From the NCBI RefSeq assembly GCF_013166575.1, contig NZ_JABKKE010000020.1, positions 1 to 64,000 of the forward strand: DNA of 64,000 nucleotides, in the 5' to 3' direction. Positions 1 through 7,804 of this stretch are shown here, piece after piece. This DNA comes from Xylanibacter rodentium (GTDB lineage: Bacteria > Bacteroidota > Bacteroidia > Bacteroidales > Bacteroidaceae). How positions within the stretch are numbered: position 1 is the stretch's first letter; each line of letters opens with the position of its first letter. The position numbers and the translations under genes are program-made. The notes beneath the pieces were generated by a model that was not told where the DNA came from, ran no database searches, and worked only from the letters and a program-made list of their open reading frames with translations.

Positions 1-37
1 ATATAATAATCTGTTTTACAGGATATATACCTCTTTG

Positions 38-90
38 GTTGGGATAATAATGAAGTTGGGATAACTGCTATTATCCGAAAGTTAGGATAA
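38..90. repeat. Three short direct repeats at the truncated end of the transfer operon
   Basis: GTTGGGATAA occurs at 38-47 and 55-64, and the near copy GTTAGGATAA at 81-90. An inverted TTATCC lies at 71-76. The lysozyme reading frame loses its expected continuation exactly at the last copy. Repeated terminal motifs of this kind are seen at the ends of some insertion sequences and recombinase-borne elements, so I infer that the end of another mobile element abuts the ICE here. The element itself is outside the window and cannot be named. Confidence 0.5.
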
Positions 91-414
91 AAGAACCGAA
101 TCAACCCCGAATTTACGGAACATGGCGACAAATTTGCGCAGGTCTTTCCGCAAAAGTTCATCCGCATCCCGTTTTGTCATGGTTCGTGCCGAATACTTCT
201 CGTTTGGCAAAAGTTTGTGACCCCAACCGACGTATGGGTAGTGTTTTTCTGAGTGCCAGCCTTCAAAGTAGCGGCAGCATAAAAAAGCACGTTCCATAAG
301 CGGCAGTCGGTAGATTGCCGCCTGCCCGTCCGTTCCCTCTTGGCGGCTGATCTGCGCGGACACAGAACAGACCGTCAGAAGTGAACAGAGCATTGTCATG
401 AATACACGCATCAT
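82..414 (-). pseudogene. Truncated lysozyme-like gene at the end of the tra operon
   Basis: The 110-residue product has a signal peptide (about residues 1-20, ending VSA-Q) and a phage-lysozyme-like core (GH24 type) with the motif YEGWHSEKHYPYVGWGH reading as FEGWHSEKHYPYVGWGH. Lysozymes following traQ in CTnDOT-type elements are about 170 residues and are thought to open peptidoglycan for the conjugation channel. Here the frame ends after DSVLLS at a stop created by the GTTAGGATAA repeat, so roughly the C-terminal third is missing. The catalytic Glu (in FEGWH) is retained. It overlaps the traQ stop by 4 bp (ATGA). The family assignment is from motif recognition; the truncation is seen directly. 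Whether the fragment is active is unknown. Confidence 0.7.
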
Positions 415-914
415 TTCAACAAGGGGCTGAAGTTGCCGATGGGAACGATGGTAAGATCGTCGTCCTTTACATTCCTGTTGTTGAAGTCAAATTCCAGTTC
501 GTAGGAGTTGCTAAAGTTATCCTCCACCACCACGATGAAATTATGCGCCTCATCACCCGCCGCCGTGTAGTACAGGCGGAATTTTTCGTTCTCCAGCAGG
601 TAGCGGTCGTTAGGCAGGAAGGTGATGCCGTTATCCATTTTGAGCGAGCCTTCCCCCTCGAACTGGAAATAGCGGATGGTATAGAGCGTACCCGAAAAGT
701 CGCCCTCCTTTTTCAGTTCACAGCGGATTTCCACTGTCTGCCCCTTTACTACCTTGTTCGGCACGGGCATGACCTCCACCGTGAAGGGATAGGACTGCTG
801 GATGTCCATGTCATCGTCACATGACACGAGGGTGAATGACATGGCGGCTATCAGGCATAACGCCACTGCCTTGAATATTGATGTTCTCTTGTTTCTGTTG
901 TTCAGTATGTTCAT
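411..914 (-). CDS. traQ: TraQ, conjugal transfer lipoprotein (DUF3872)
   Basis: The product is 167 residues, starting at MNILNNRNKRTS. The reading frame is open further upstream, but that part overlaps traP and lacks family character. A hydrophobic stretch ending in LVSC, followed by DDD, is a lipoprotein signal with an Asp-rich sequence after the lipidated Cys. The rest is beta-rich (TVEVMPVPNKVVKGQTVEIRC), as in DUF3872 proteins of Bacteroidota ICEs. It follows traP with a 4-bp overlap and precedes the lysozyme, as in CTnDOT. Role: an accessory cell-envelope component of the MPF-B mating apparatus. The molecular function is not established. Confidence 0.85.
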   Translation of the reverse strand: MNILNNRNKRTSIFKAVALCLIAAMSFTLVSCDDDMDIQQSYPFTVEVMPVPNKVVKGQTVEIRCELKKEGDFSGTLYTIRYFQFEGEGSLKMDNGITFLPNDRYLLENEKFRLYYTAAGDEAHNFIVVVEDNFSNSYELEFDFNNRNVKDDDLTIVPIGNFSPLLK

Positions 915-1813
915 TGTTCTTCGATTTTTAGATGGTTGTTTTTCTGTTTTTTCGTTGTCAGTTGCAGGTACTCGTTCAAGTCCTTGCAACCGTCATAGAG
1001 GGAGGAACGGTCGGTGACACGTTCCCCGTATCGCATGGTAAGTGCGGCAAGCGTCCGCCGTCCGGCTTCGTCACGGTCGAGGAAGCAGCCGATGCGCCCG
1101 TATCCGTCCAGCAATCCCGCCGCCTTCTCCACGTTGGCGACTGAGTTCAGCACAAGACAGTCAGCGTTACCGGTTACACCAAGCGTCACGGCAGAGAGAA
1201 AGTCCATGAAGCCCTCGAACACGAGGCACTCGTCAGCCGGGATGTCATTCGCCTTTACCAGTGATACAGACTTCGGAGGTATGCAACCCTTGAAATATCG
1301 GCTTCTGACTTCATAGCCACCTGCCATGTTCGGAAAGCCAACGGCAAAATACCGTTTCCCACGCACACCGTAGTTCAAGCGGCAGCAGTGACGGGATGCG
1401 ATGGCGTAAGGGATGCCCCGTTCCTCTAAATACTCCGTCAGCAGTGAGCGGAGCAGCGGAGCGACCTCCACATCCTCAAAAACGGATTCGGTCGGCTTCG
1501 AGAGATAGACGGGCTTTTCCCATCCGGCAACCGTCATATTGGCGGCTTCCGCTATGAACTTCGCTTGCTTCATGAAGTCATCGCTTTGCAGAAACTCCCC
1601 GGCAAGCGTGAAGATGTCGCCGCCCTTGCCCAAACCGAAGTCGTACCAGAGCTGTTTCGCCACGTTCACACGGAAAGAGGATGTGCGCTCGCCCCTGTAC
1701 GGGGCAAGATACCACAGCTCGTTACCGCTCCTTCTGACAGGCTCATGCCCCAGCCGTGCGAGAAAATCCGCAAGCGGCATCCTTCTGACAGCATCTATTT
1801 CCGTCCTTTCCAT
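911..1813 (-). CDS. traP: TraP, primase-like protein with CHC2-type fold and Toprim domain
   Basis: The product is 300 residues from MERTEIDAVRRMPLADFLARL; the ORF extends 45 codons upstream over traO, but that part is low-complexity read-through. The N-terminal half has the layout of a DnaG-type CHC2 zinc finger (RTSSFRVN, KGGDIFTLAGEF), yet the zinc-binding Cys/His positions are absent, so metal binding there is doubtful. The C-terminal half has Toprim signatures: an acidic motif in ECLVFEGFMDFLSA and a DxD in CFLDRDEAGR. The protein probably makes or handles primers on transferred single-stranded DNA. It sits between traO and traQ as in CTnDOT. The primase role is an inference from fold. 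Confidence 0.85.
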   Translation of the reverse strand: MERTEIDAVRRMPLADFLARLGHEPVRRSGNELWYLAPYRGERTSSFRVNVAKQLWYDFGLGKGGDIFTLAGEFLQSDDFMKQAKFIAEAANMTVAGWEKPVYLSKPTESVFEDVEVAPLLRSLLTEYLEERGIPYAIASRHCCRLNYGVRGKRYFAVGFPNMAGGYEVRSRYFKGCIPPKSVSLVKANDIPADECLVFEGFMDFLSAVTLGVTGNADCLVLNSVANVEKAAGLLDGYGRIGCFLDRDEAGRRTLAALTMRYGERVTDRSSLYDGCKDLNEYLQLTTKKQKNNHLKIEEQ

Positions 1814-1820
1814 GCCCGTG

Positions 1821-2396
1821 TCAGTTGATGATGAACTTGATACCGACCCCGAACTGCGTGTGGAACTTCCGTGTGTCGCCACCCCAAAGGCAACGCTCCC
1901 GCAGGTTGGCAAGCAGGGCGATACGGTCTGCCACGTAACACTCCACATCGAGCGTCAGCGCACCGCCGTAGATGAAGGCGTCCCGGTCGTGCAGCGTGGA
2001 GCCGTCATGCAGCACCTTCTTCCCCCAATTTACCGCCTCATATCCGGCGAGAGCCGAAGCCCCGGCATAGACGAAAACAATCTTTCGGGCGTCCGACAGT
2101 ATCTTGAAGTAATAGCCGCCCTCCGCCGTGAACTGCGCCACGGGTATCTTGGTGTCCTTGTAGGGATTGTTCTTCAACAGGTATTCGCCACCGAACACCC
2201 ACTTGTTCCCCTTCTTCGTGTAGGTGGAGAGAGCCGCCCCGAAGCTGTACCCGCCGTCCTTGCCGCCGAGATTGAAGCCGTCCGCCATGTCCGCCCTCAC
2301 CTCGATGCCCTGCATCTTCGGCAGACACCGCTGGGCGTGCGCCTGCCCTGTAAAAAGGGCAAGCGACGCGATGATTATTGCGATGTACTTTCTCAT
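1821..2396 (-). CDS. traO: TraO, outer-membrane beta-barrel transfer protein
   Basis: The product is 191 residues. A signal peptide (MRKYIAIIIASLALFTGQAHA) is followed by alternating aromatic/glycine beta strands (YSFGAALSTYT, FGGEYLLKN, FTAEGGYYF) and a terminal strand FGVGIKFIIN ending close to an aromatic-hydrophobic C-terminus, as expected for a small outer-membrane barrel. Conjugal transfer protein TraO occupies this position between traN and traP in CTnDOT-like ICEs and is part of the type IV (MPF-B) channel. It is 2 bp from traN. Confidence 0.88.
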   Translation of the reverse strand: MRKYIAIIIASLALFTGQAHAQRCLPKMQGIEVRADMADGFNLGGKDGGYSFGAALSTYTKKGNKWVFGGEYLLKNNPYKDTKIPVAQFTAEGGYYFKILSDARKIVFVYAGASALAGYEAVNWGKKVLHDGSTLHDRDAFIYGGALTLDVECYVADRIALLANLRERCLWGGDTRKFHTQFGVGIKFIIN

Positions 2397-2398
2397 GG

Positions 2399-3385
2399 TC
2401 AGCGTACTTGAAGTTCGTTGATGGTACCCGCGCGTACCAAATCCTCGTTCTCAATCACGAAGGACTGGTGACGGCCGCCGTTCTTCTCGTTCAATTCCAC
2501 CACGAGGCACTTGTCATCGGGGATGGTGAACTTCGCCATCGTGAAGACCGTGCGCTCGCTCTTTTTGCCCGGCACGAGGGTGGCGTAGTTCTGCGCGCGG
2601 AGCGGCAGAATAATCTGCTCCTGCACGGCAGTACGCTTCGCAACCTTCTTGTCCACGATTTTCCAAGTGATGTAGTCCACATCGAAAGGCACGTTGCTCT
2701 GGTTCTTTATCTCCGTGTGGAAATAAAGCAAGCCGTTGTGCGTGTAGATGCCTTTCAACAGGTATTGGATGCCGAAACGCTTGCAGCCGATATGCTTCAC
2801 CTCGCGCTTGTTCTGTTTGTGGATGGACTTCATGATAAGGCGCACCAGCATCGGGCTTTCGCTGCCCAGCTCTTTCAGATAGATTTCCTGCGCGTTGTTC
2901 GGGCGGTTCACCGTGCTGCCGTCATGGATGAAGTCGCACATCTCCACGTTGAGCAACAGCGGTTCGGCGGCGTACTTCACGTTGAAGGTGTAGAAACTGC
3001 CGTCCTCCGTGATGACGGACATATTCGTTTCGTTGGGAAAATTCCTTACGGTAGCCTTCACACGGATGATGTTCTCCGCTCCGTCGGCTTTCCCGGCAAT
3101 CAGGTCGGGCGAGCCTAAATCGACATAGCGCACCTCCGCCGGAAAAATGACGTGGACGGTCTTGTCGTAGGTCACTTCCAGACCGTGCGGCGGTATCATG
3201 CGGTCGAAGGTCAGCTTGCGTGACAGCCCGTGATATAGGTCGCCGTCCGCCTCCTTCTGCGGATAGACCTCCTTCGTCAAGGTCGGTTGTTCACTTCCGT
3301 TGGTCGTTTCAACGGTTACATTCTCCTGCGCGTTGGCAGTTATGATGCCCATAGCGAGGGCAAACATGATGATTACTTTTCTCAT
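2399..3385 (-). CDS. traN: TraN, VirB9-like channel protein (DUF4138)
   Basis: The 328-residue protein carries a signal peptide (MRKVIIMFALAMGIITANAQ), followed by a beta-strand-rich domain with the family's KTVHVIFPAEVRYVDLGS pattern and a C-terminal IPDDKCLVVELNEKNGGR segment. DUF4138 TraN is the VirB9-like subunit of the core complex linking TraM to the outer membrane. The start is preceded by the recurring leader motif (3386-3404) seen before other genes of this ICE. Order and spacing agree with CTnDOT. Confidence 0.9.
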   Translation of the reverse strand: MRKVIIMFALAMGIITANAQENVTVETTNGSEQPTLTKEVYPQKEADGDLYHGLSRKLTFDRMIPPHGLEVTYDKTVHVIFPAEVRYVDLGSPDLIAGKADGAENIIRVKATVRNFPNETNMSVITEDGSFYTFNVKYAAEPLLLNVEMCDFIHDGSTVNRPNNAQEIYLKELGSESPMLVRLIMKSIHKQNKREVKHIGCKRFGIQYLLKGIYTHNGLLYFHTEIKNQSNVPFDVDYITWKIVDKKVAKRTAVQEQIILPLRAQNYATLVPGKKSERTVFTMAKFTIPDDKCLVVELNEKNGGRHQSFVIENEDLVRAGTINELQVR

Positions 3386-3419
3386 TACTTTTGGATTTTA
3401 GTGGTAATTTTTATTGTTT

Positions 3420-4772
3420 TCAATATTTTTCTTGGTAAAGCATGACCCTGTACCCGGCTTTCAGATGCACCTTGACGGTTCGCATCTTTTTGGCGATGTA
3501 CTGGCTCGTGCCTTGTATCAGCCCCTTGCCCAAGTCGGAGGCGAGCTGCGCCCCGGCATTGGTGGAGATGTTGATGCTGCTTCCCAGCGAGCCGCCCATG
3601 TTGGCGGCGACCTCCCGGACGGCGTTCATCTCCATCGAGTTCGGGATGAAGATGCCGGGCTGTCCGTCCGTGTCATAGACCGCAAGCTCCACGGGGATAA
3701 TCGTGCCGTCGTATTCCAGCGAGGTAATCTCGATGTCGAGCCGCTCACCCTGTATCTTGCCCGTGCCGACCACCACCGCACCCCGGGGTATTGTCCTGCC
3801 TGCCACCGCCATAGGCTCCAGCAGGCGCAGCCTTACCGTCTGCCCGTCCGTCACGCTCTGCGCCCCATGCACGCACGCCGGTATGGTGTTCCTGTCCAAT
3901 ACCTCCGCCGTGCCGACAGCCGTGTTGAAACCCCGGTTGCGTTCCTGCGATAAGGCGGCGACAAACTCCGCGTTACTCATAGGCTGTGAGAGTGAAGAAA
4001 CTACTTGATGCTCCACCTGTCTGATAGGCATTGCCTTGTTCTTCTTCCCTTTCTGCACGGTAGTTGGCTCTGCCCTCTGTTCCGCCGATGGCTGTCCTCC
4101 GTTCTGACCGCCCATGTACTTTGCCGCCAGCTCGTAGGACTTCTCCATAAGAGCCACCTGCTCGTCCATAGAGGAAGCCTTGCCCCTCTCGCTTTCCAGT
4201 TCCGACTCCAGCGATGCGATGCGCTCCAACAATTCGTCCATCTCCGCATTGTCGTTTTTCGGCTGGTCGTAGAAGTTTCCGAGCGTGGCGTTCAGGTCAC
4301 GGTAGGCGGCTGCGGAGGACTGGATGGTCTGCGGCGTGGCTGGCTTTGCCCTTTCTTCCTTGCCGCCCGGATTGGCGAGGTCGAAGTCCACTCCGTTCTC
4401 CGTTCCCGCTATCTCGCGGTCGAACATGTCGCCCAGCTGCCCGATGGCACGGTTGCGGCTCTCCTGACGCTCTTCCATCTCCCCATGCTCGTAGGCTTTC
4501 AGCTTGTCGCCGATAATCTGCCGGTTCGCCTTGTCAGCGTCGGGCATCTCGGTGTTGTATCCGTCCGTTCCCGGCGGTTGCTCCTTGCCGGAGGACGGGG
4601 CGAATATCAGCCACATCGCCCCGATGAACACCAACACCATAGCGGGCAGCACGATCATCTTCTGCCGTTTCAGCCGTTGCGCCTCTGTCAGCGGTTCGCG
4701 CTCCTTTTTCGGTTTCCCCGTTTCGGGAGCAGCTTTGTTCTCTTTCGTCGGTTCATTCTTTGTCTGTTCCAT
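3420..4772 (-). CDS. traM: TraM, VirB10-like envelope-spanning protein
   Basis: The product is 450 residues. A charged cytoplasmic N-terminus (residues 1-38, rich in Lys/Glu) precedes one transmembrane helix (MIVLPAMVLVFIGAMWLIFA, about 39-58), then a Gln/Glu-rich periplasmic linker with coiled-coil character (ELLERIASLESELESERGKASS) and a C-terminal beta domain (VRLRLLEPMAVAGRTIPRGA) typical of VirB10/TrbI proteins. It is the inner-to-outer membrane scaffold of the T4SS. The start codon lies inside the 3' end of traL (20-bp overlap). Confidence 0.9.
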   Translation of the reverse strand: MEQTKNEPTKENKAAPETGKPKKEREPLTEAQRLKRQKMIVLPAMVLVFIGAMWLIFAPSSGKEQPPGTDGYNTEMPDADKANRQIIGDKLKAYEHGEMEERQESRNRAIGQLGDMFDREIAGTENGVDFDLANPGGKEERAKPATPQTIQSSAAAYRDLNATLGNFYDQPKNDNAEMDELLERIASLESELESERGKASSMDEQVALMEKSYELAAKYMGGQNGGQPSAEQRAEPTTVQKGKKNKAMPIRQVEHQVVSSLSQPMSNAEFVAALSQERNRGFNTAVGTAEVLDRNTIPACVHGAQSVTDGQTVRLRLLEPMAVAGRTIPRGAVVVGTGKIQGERLDIEITSLEYDGTIIPVELAVYDTDGQPGIFIPNSMEMNAVREVAANMGGSLGSSINISTNAGAQLASDLGKGLIQGTSQYIAKKMRTVKVHLKAGYRVMLYQEKY

Positions 4773-5061
4773 ATAAATAAGGTGTTAAGTGATTGCCTGT
4801 TTCCGCCGGGGTCGGCAGTTCCACCCGTCCGGCGTGTCCCGTTTCCATATGTGAGCCGTCGTTCCTGCCGATGTCATAGACGGCTCTGCCGAAGGTGTAA
4901 AGGGCAAGCACCGCGAAGGCGGCGAACATCCCCAGCACGATGCGGCGGCGTGTTTCCGGCGGCAAGCCGTCCAGATACCCTTTGAGACTTGCCGCCAAGC
5001 GTTTCCGTTTGTCGTGGAGTTTCCAATACATGCCCCACATTGATTTTCTGATACTTTTCAT
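4753..5061 (-). CDS. traL: TraL, small membrane transfer protein (DUF3989)
   Basis: The product is 102 residues with a basic N-terminus (WKLHDKRKRLAASLKG) and one transmembrane helix (IVLGMFAAFAVLALYTFG, about 42-59), then a short periplasmic tail. DUF3989 proteins are found only in Bacteroidota conjugation operons, between traK and traM. Precise function is unknown. The 3' end overlaps traM, which suggests translational coupling. Confidence 0.87.
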   Translation of the reverse strand: MKSIRKSMWGMYWKLHDKRKRLAASLKGYLDGLPPETRRRIVLGMFAAFAVLALYTFGRAVYDIGRNDGSHMETGHAGRVELPTPAETGNHLTPYLYGTDKE

Positions 5062-5067
5062 GTCCTG

Positions 5068-5691
5068 TTACCGTTTGATAGTCTGTAAATCCTTGTTCTC
5101 AATGATGGTGAAACCCTCGATGGTAAAACCGTTCGGGTTGTCATCCGACCGCGATGCGTTCAGCAGGCGGCAGGTGGTCACGAGGCTGCGCTCGGTGACG
5201 TTGCTCTGCCGGATGATTTTCTGTGTGGCGTAGGTCACGGCACGGTAGGGATAGGCGTTGAAGTCGCACACCACGCTGTCCACCTTCAGCACTTGGTTGA
5301 TGTTCCCGGCGATGATGCGGTTGTAGTACCCCTTCTCCGCGAAGTCCGAATAATAGTGGTACACGCTCTTGTCCGCCAGCAGCAAGGCACGTTTCACGTT
5401 GTGTTCAATCGCGCTTTTTTCAGGTGATAGCGTGAAGAACATCTCGTGGAAACGGCGCACATGTTCCCGTGCCTCCGCCGGGCGGTTCTGCGACAAATCC
5501 TGAGACAAGGCGAGCATCAGGCTCTTGCCGTTGTCCAGCACATAGATTTTCTCCCGTTGCTTCTCTGCGAAACGGTAGGAGTTCCACACGCTCCACACCG
5601 TCACCACGGCGCACAGCGAGAGGAAGACGATACCGAACAGGCGTATCTGCCTGAACGACGATTCGATGTTTCTAAGTGATTTGAATTCCAT
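5068..5691 (-). CDS. traK: TraK, VirB8-like transfer protein
   Basis: The 207-residue product has an N-terminal transmembrane helix (FGIVFLSLCAVVTVWSVWNSYRF, about 19-41) and a periplasmic alpha/beta domain, the architecture of VirB8-like proteins. The motif YRAVTYATQKIIRQSNVTERSL and an N-terminal EFKSLRNIESSFRQIRLF are characteristic of TraK from CTnDOT relatives. It is expected to join the inner-membrane part of the mating channel. It is separated from traL by 6 bp and from traJ by 31 bp. Confidence 0.9.
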   Translation of the reverse strand: MEFKSLRNIESSFRQIRLFGIVFLSLCAVVTVWSVWNSYRFAEKQREKIYVLDNGKSLMLALSQDLSQNRPAEAREHVRRFHEMFFTLSPEKSAIEHNVKRALLLADKSVYHYYSDFAEKGYYNRIIAGNINQVLKVDSVVCDFNAYPYRAVTYATQKIIRQSNVTERSLVTTCRLLNASRSDDNPNGFTIEGFTIIENKDLQTIKR

Positions 5692-5722
5692 TTATATTTT
5701 CCAATTTATGATTGCACATTGA

Positions 5723-6727
5723 TTATTTCAGCAATTTGCCGACACGTCCGACTGCGTTTCCTGCGGCTGCACCCGCCACGCTGCCCGCCATGCTTCCGGC
5801 TCGTCCCGCCATCTGGTTCACGTTGCGACCGTAACCGCCCATGCCTCCGGCTTGGATAATCCAGCCCGCAACGGTGGGAATGGTAAAGTAGCCGATGATG
5901 CCGATGCAGAGGAATACGATATACACCCCGTCGCTCGAATCCAGCGAGAAGTTCGGGTCTGCCTGCATCCGCTCGATGTCGTTTTGCAGCATCAGAACCT
6001 GTATCTTCGCCAGTATGGTGCTGAACATGTCCGATACCGGTAGCCACAGATAGACCTGTATATAGCGGCATATCCACTGCGTGAGCGTGTTTTGGAAACC
6101 GTCCCATACCGACAGGGCGAAGGCTATCGGACCGAGAATCGCCAGCACCACGAGAAAGAAGGTGCGGACGGTGTCTATCACGAGGGCGGCGGCTTGGAAC
6201 AGCAGTTCGAGTATCTCGCGGAAGAAGTCGCGGATGCTCTTCTTCATGTTGTACATTCCCCGGTCGATATACATTCCCGCCATCGTCACCATGTCGGAGG
6301 GCGACCAGCCGAGTTCCTCCAGTTGCTTGTCAAATTCCTCGTTGGACACGAGGTAGGCGGTTTCGGGGTTGCGTACCATCGCCTCGTATTCCAGTTTGTC
6401 CTTCTGCTCCCGGTATCGGTTCATGTCCAGCGTTTCCGCCTCCAGCATCTTTGCCGTGCCCTGTACGACGGGTGAGAGGATGCTGTTTATCGTGCCCAGC
6501 ACCACAGTCGGGAAGAACATGATGCACAGACCGATGGCAAAAGGACGGAGCATCGGGAATACGTCTATCGGTTCAGCTCTCGCCAGCGACTGCCATACCC
6601 GGTAGGCGACGTAGAACAGCGCACCCAGCCCGGCGATGCCTTTCGCCACACCAGCCATGTCCCCACACAGCGGCATCATCTGCTCATAAAGTGAACGTAA
6701 AATCTGATGAAGGTTGTCGAACTTCAT
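5723..6727 (-). CDS. traJ: TraJ, VirB6-like polytopic membrane protein
   Basis: The product is 334 residues with several hydrophobic segments (IAGLGALFYVAYRVW; FAIGLCIMFFPTVVLGTI; AALVIDTVRTFFLVVLAILGPIAF split across two helices; VYIVFLCIGIIGYFTIPTVAGW) and a Gly/Ala-rich C-terminal tail. This matches the conjugative transposon TraJ family, the VirB6-like inner-membrane channel protein. It lies 3 bp downstream of traI. The long cytoplasmic loop (about residues 95-175) is typical of the family. Confidence 0.9.
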   Translation of the reverse strand: MKFDNLHQILRSLYEQMMPLCGDMAGVAKGIAGLGALFYVAYRVWQSLARAEPIDVFPMLRPFAIGLCIMFFPTVVLGTINSILSPVVQGTAKMLEAETLDMNRYREQKDKLEYEAMVRNPETAYLVSNEEFDKQLEELGWSPSDMVTMAGMYIDRGMYNMKKSIRDFFREILELLFQAAALVIDTVRTFFLVVLAILGPIAFALSVWDGFQNTLTQWICRYIQVYLWLPVSDMFSTILAKIQVLMLQNDIERMQADPNFSLDSSDGVYIVFLCIGIIGYFTIPTVAGWIIQAGGMGGYGRNVNQMAGRAGSMAGSVAGAAAGNAVGRVGKLLK

Positions 6728-6730
6728 AGG

Positions 6731-7360
6731 CTACCAGTATCTTTCGTTCATGTTCCCGTACAGCCCCATGATGCGGTCGAGGTCGTTCTTCTTTTTCGCA
6801 CGCAGGTAACTCACGGAGATGTTCTTGTTCGTGTAGTAGCTCACGAGGTTGCGGTAACGCTTCATCTTCGAGTGGCAGCGTTCCACCACGTCCATGCGCT
6901 CCTTGTCGGTCATGGAGAGCGTGGTGATGTTCACCACGTTCCTGAGTTCCGTCAACACTTCGTTGCTTTCCTCCAGCAGTTTCGTGTAGCCGAAAGCGAT
7001 TGCGGAAAGCTCTTCGGGTCTGAAATTCCCGTCACGGAGCATCCGTTGGAAACTGTTCACATAGATGTCTGTGATGTCGCCCACCATCAGGATGGTCTGC
7101 TGCACCTTGCGGGCGTCCTTGACCAGATTGTTCACCGATTTGAGGGCATCGTAATACTTCTTGCCCTGCTGATAGATTTTCACCGTCTCCTGAAAGTTGC
7201 TCACCATGTTCGTGGCGGTCTTGGAGGTATGGATGATGTTTTTGGAGGCATTGATGATGCCCTGCGCTAGATTGCCCGGATCGCTTACGACCCACTGTGC
7301 GCTTGCCCTGCCCGCGAAAAGCAGGCACAGGCAGATAATCATTGTTATTCTTGTTCTCAT
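6731..7360 (-). CDS. traI: TraI, exported transfer protein (DUF4141, VirB5-like)
   Basis: The product is 209 residues. A signal peptide (ICLCLLFAGRASAQ) is followed by an almost wholly helical domain starting WVVSDPGNLAQGIINASKN, the layout of P-type (VirB5-like) pilus-associated proteins. DUF4141 TraI is always found next to traJ in Bacteroidota ICEs. The recurring leader motif (7361-7380) lies directly before the start codon. Confidence 0.88.
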   Translation of the reverse strand: MRTRITMIICLCLLFAGRASAQWVVSDPGNLAQGIINASKNIIHTSKTATNMVSNFQETVKIYQQGKKYYDALKSVNNLVKDARKVQQTILMVGDITDIYVNSFQRMLRDGNFRPEELSAIAFGYTKLLEESNEVLTELRNVVNITTLSMTDKERMDVVERCHSKMKRYRNLVSYYTNKNISVSYLRAKKKNDLDRIMGLYGNMNERYW

Positions 7361-7383
7361 GTTACTTTGGATTTTAGTGGTTG

Positions 7384-7764
7384 TTATTCTTCGGTCGGAT
7401 GTCCCGGCTGCGGCTTCACCCGCACATAGTCCCCGTTTGGCGAGAAAGTCAGCACATCCGTGGCCTCGTTGTAGGACACGTCGATGCGGAAGCCGGTGTT
7501 CATGAACAGGTTGCCGTTCTCCTCCTGCAAGAGATAGGTTTCCGGCTTGAGCTTGCGGCGCAGACCGCTACGACGGAACACCGTCACTTTGTAGGCTTCG
7601 CCCTCCTTGTAGATAAGCACGTCAGGTTTTCCCTCCACGCTCTCCCAGTTCCCGCACAGCATGTCGCGGCGGTTGTCGGCCACGTCGCAGGATTGCAGCA
7701 TCATGACCGCCAATCCGATAAGGCACTTGCTGACTTGCAGCATTTTCACTTTTGGTAAATTCAT
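7384..7764 (-). CDS. traH: TraH, small transfer lipoprotein (DUF3876)
   Basis: The product is 126 residues. The N-terminus has a lipobox-like segment (IGLAVMMLQSC, lipidated Cys near residue 26). The domain that follows, DMLCGNWESVEGKPDVLIYKE, is the lipocalin-like opening of DUF3876. It lies between traG and traI as in CTnDOT. Role in transfer is unknown beyond its conserved place in the operon. An internal Met could serve as start; the longer form is chosen because the signal needs it. Confidence 0.8.
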   Translation of the reverse strand: MNLPKVKMLQVSKCLIGLAVMMLQSCDVADNRRDMLCGNWESVEGKPDVLIYKEGEAYKVTVFRRSGLRRKLKPETYLLQEENGNLFMNTGFRIDVSYNEATDVLTFSPNGDYVRVKPQPGHPTEE

Positions 7765-7804
7765 ACGCGTTTTTCTTTTTTGGTTGATACATTCTGTTTT
7801 TTAG

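Noticed and set aside
543..824. Plus-strand frame opposite traQ
   Set aside because: It is the shadow of a well-supported gene on the other strand and has no domain, signal or start context.
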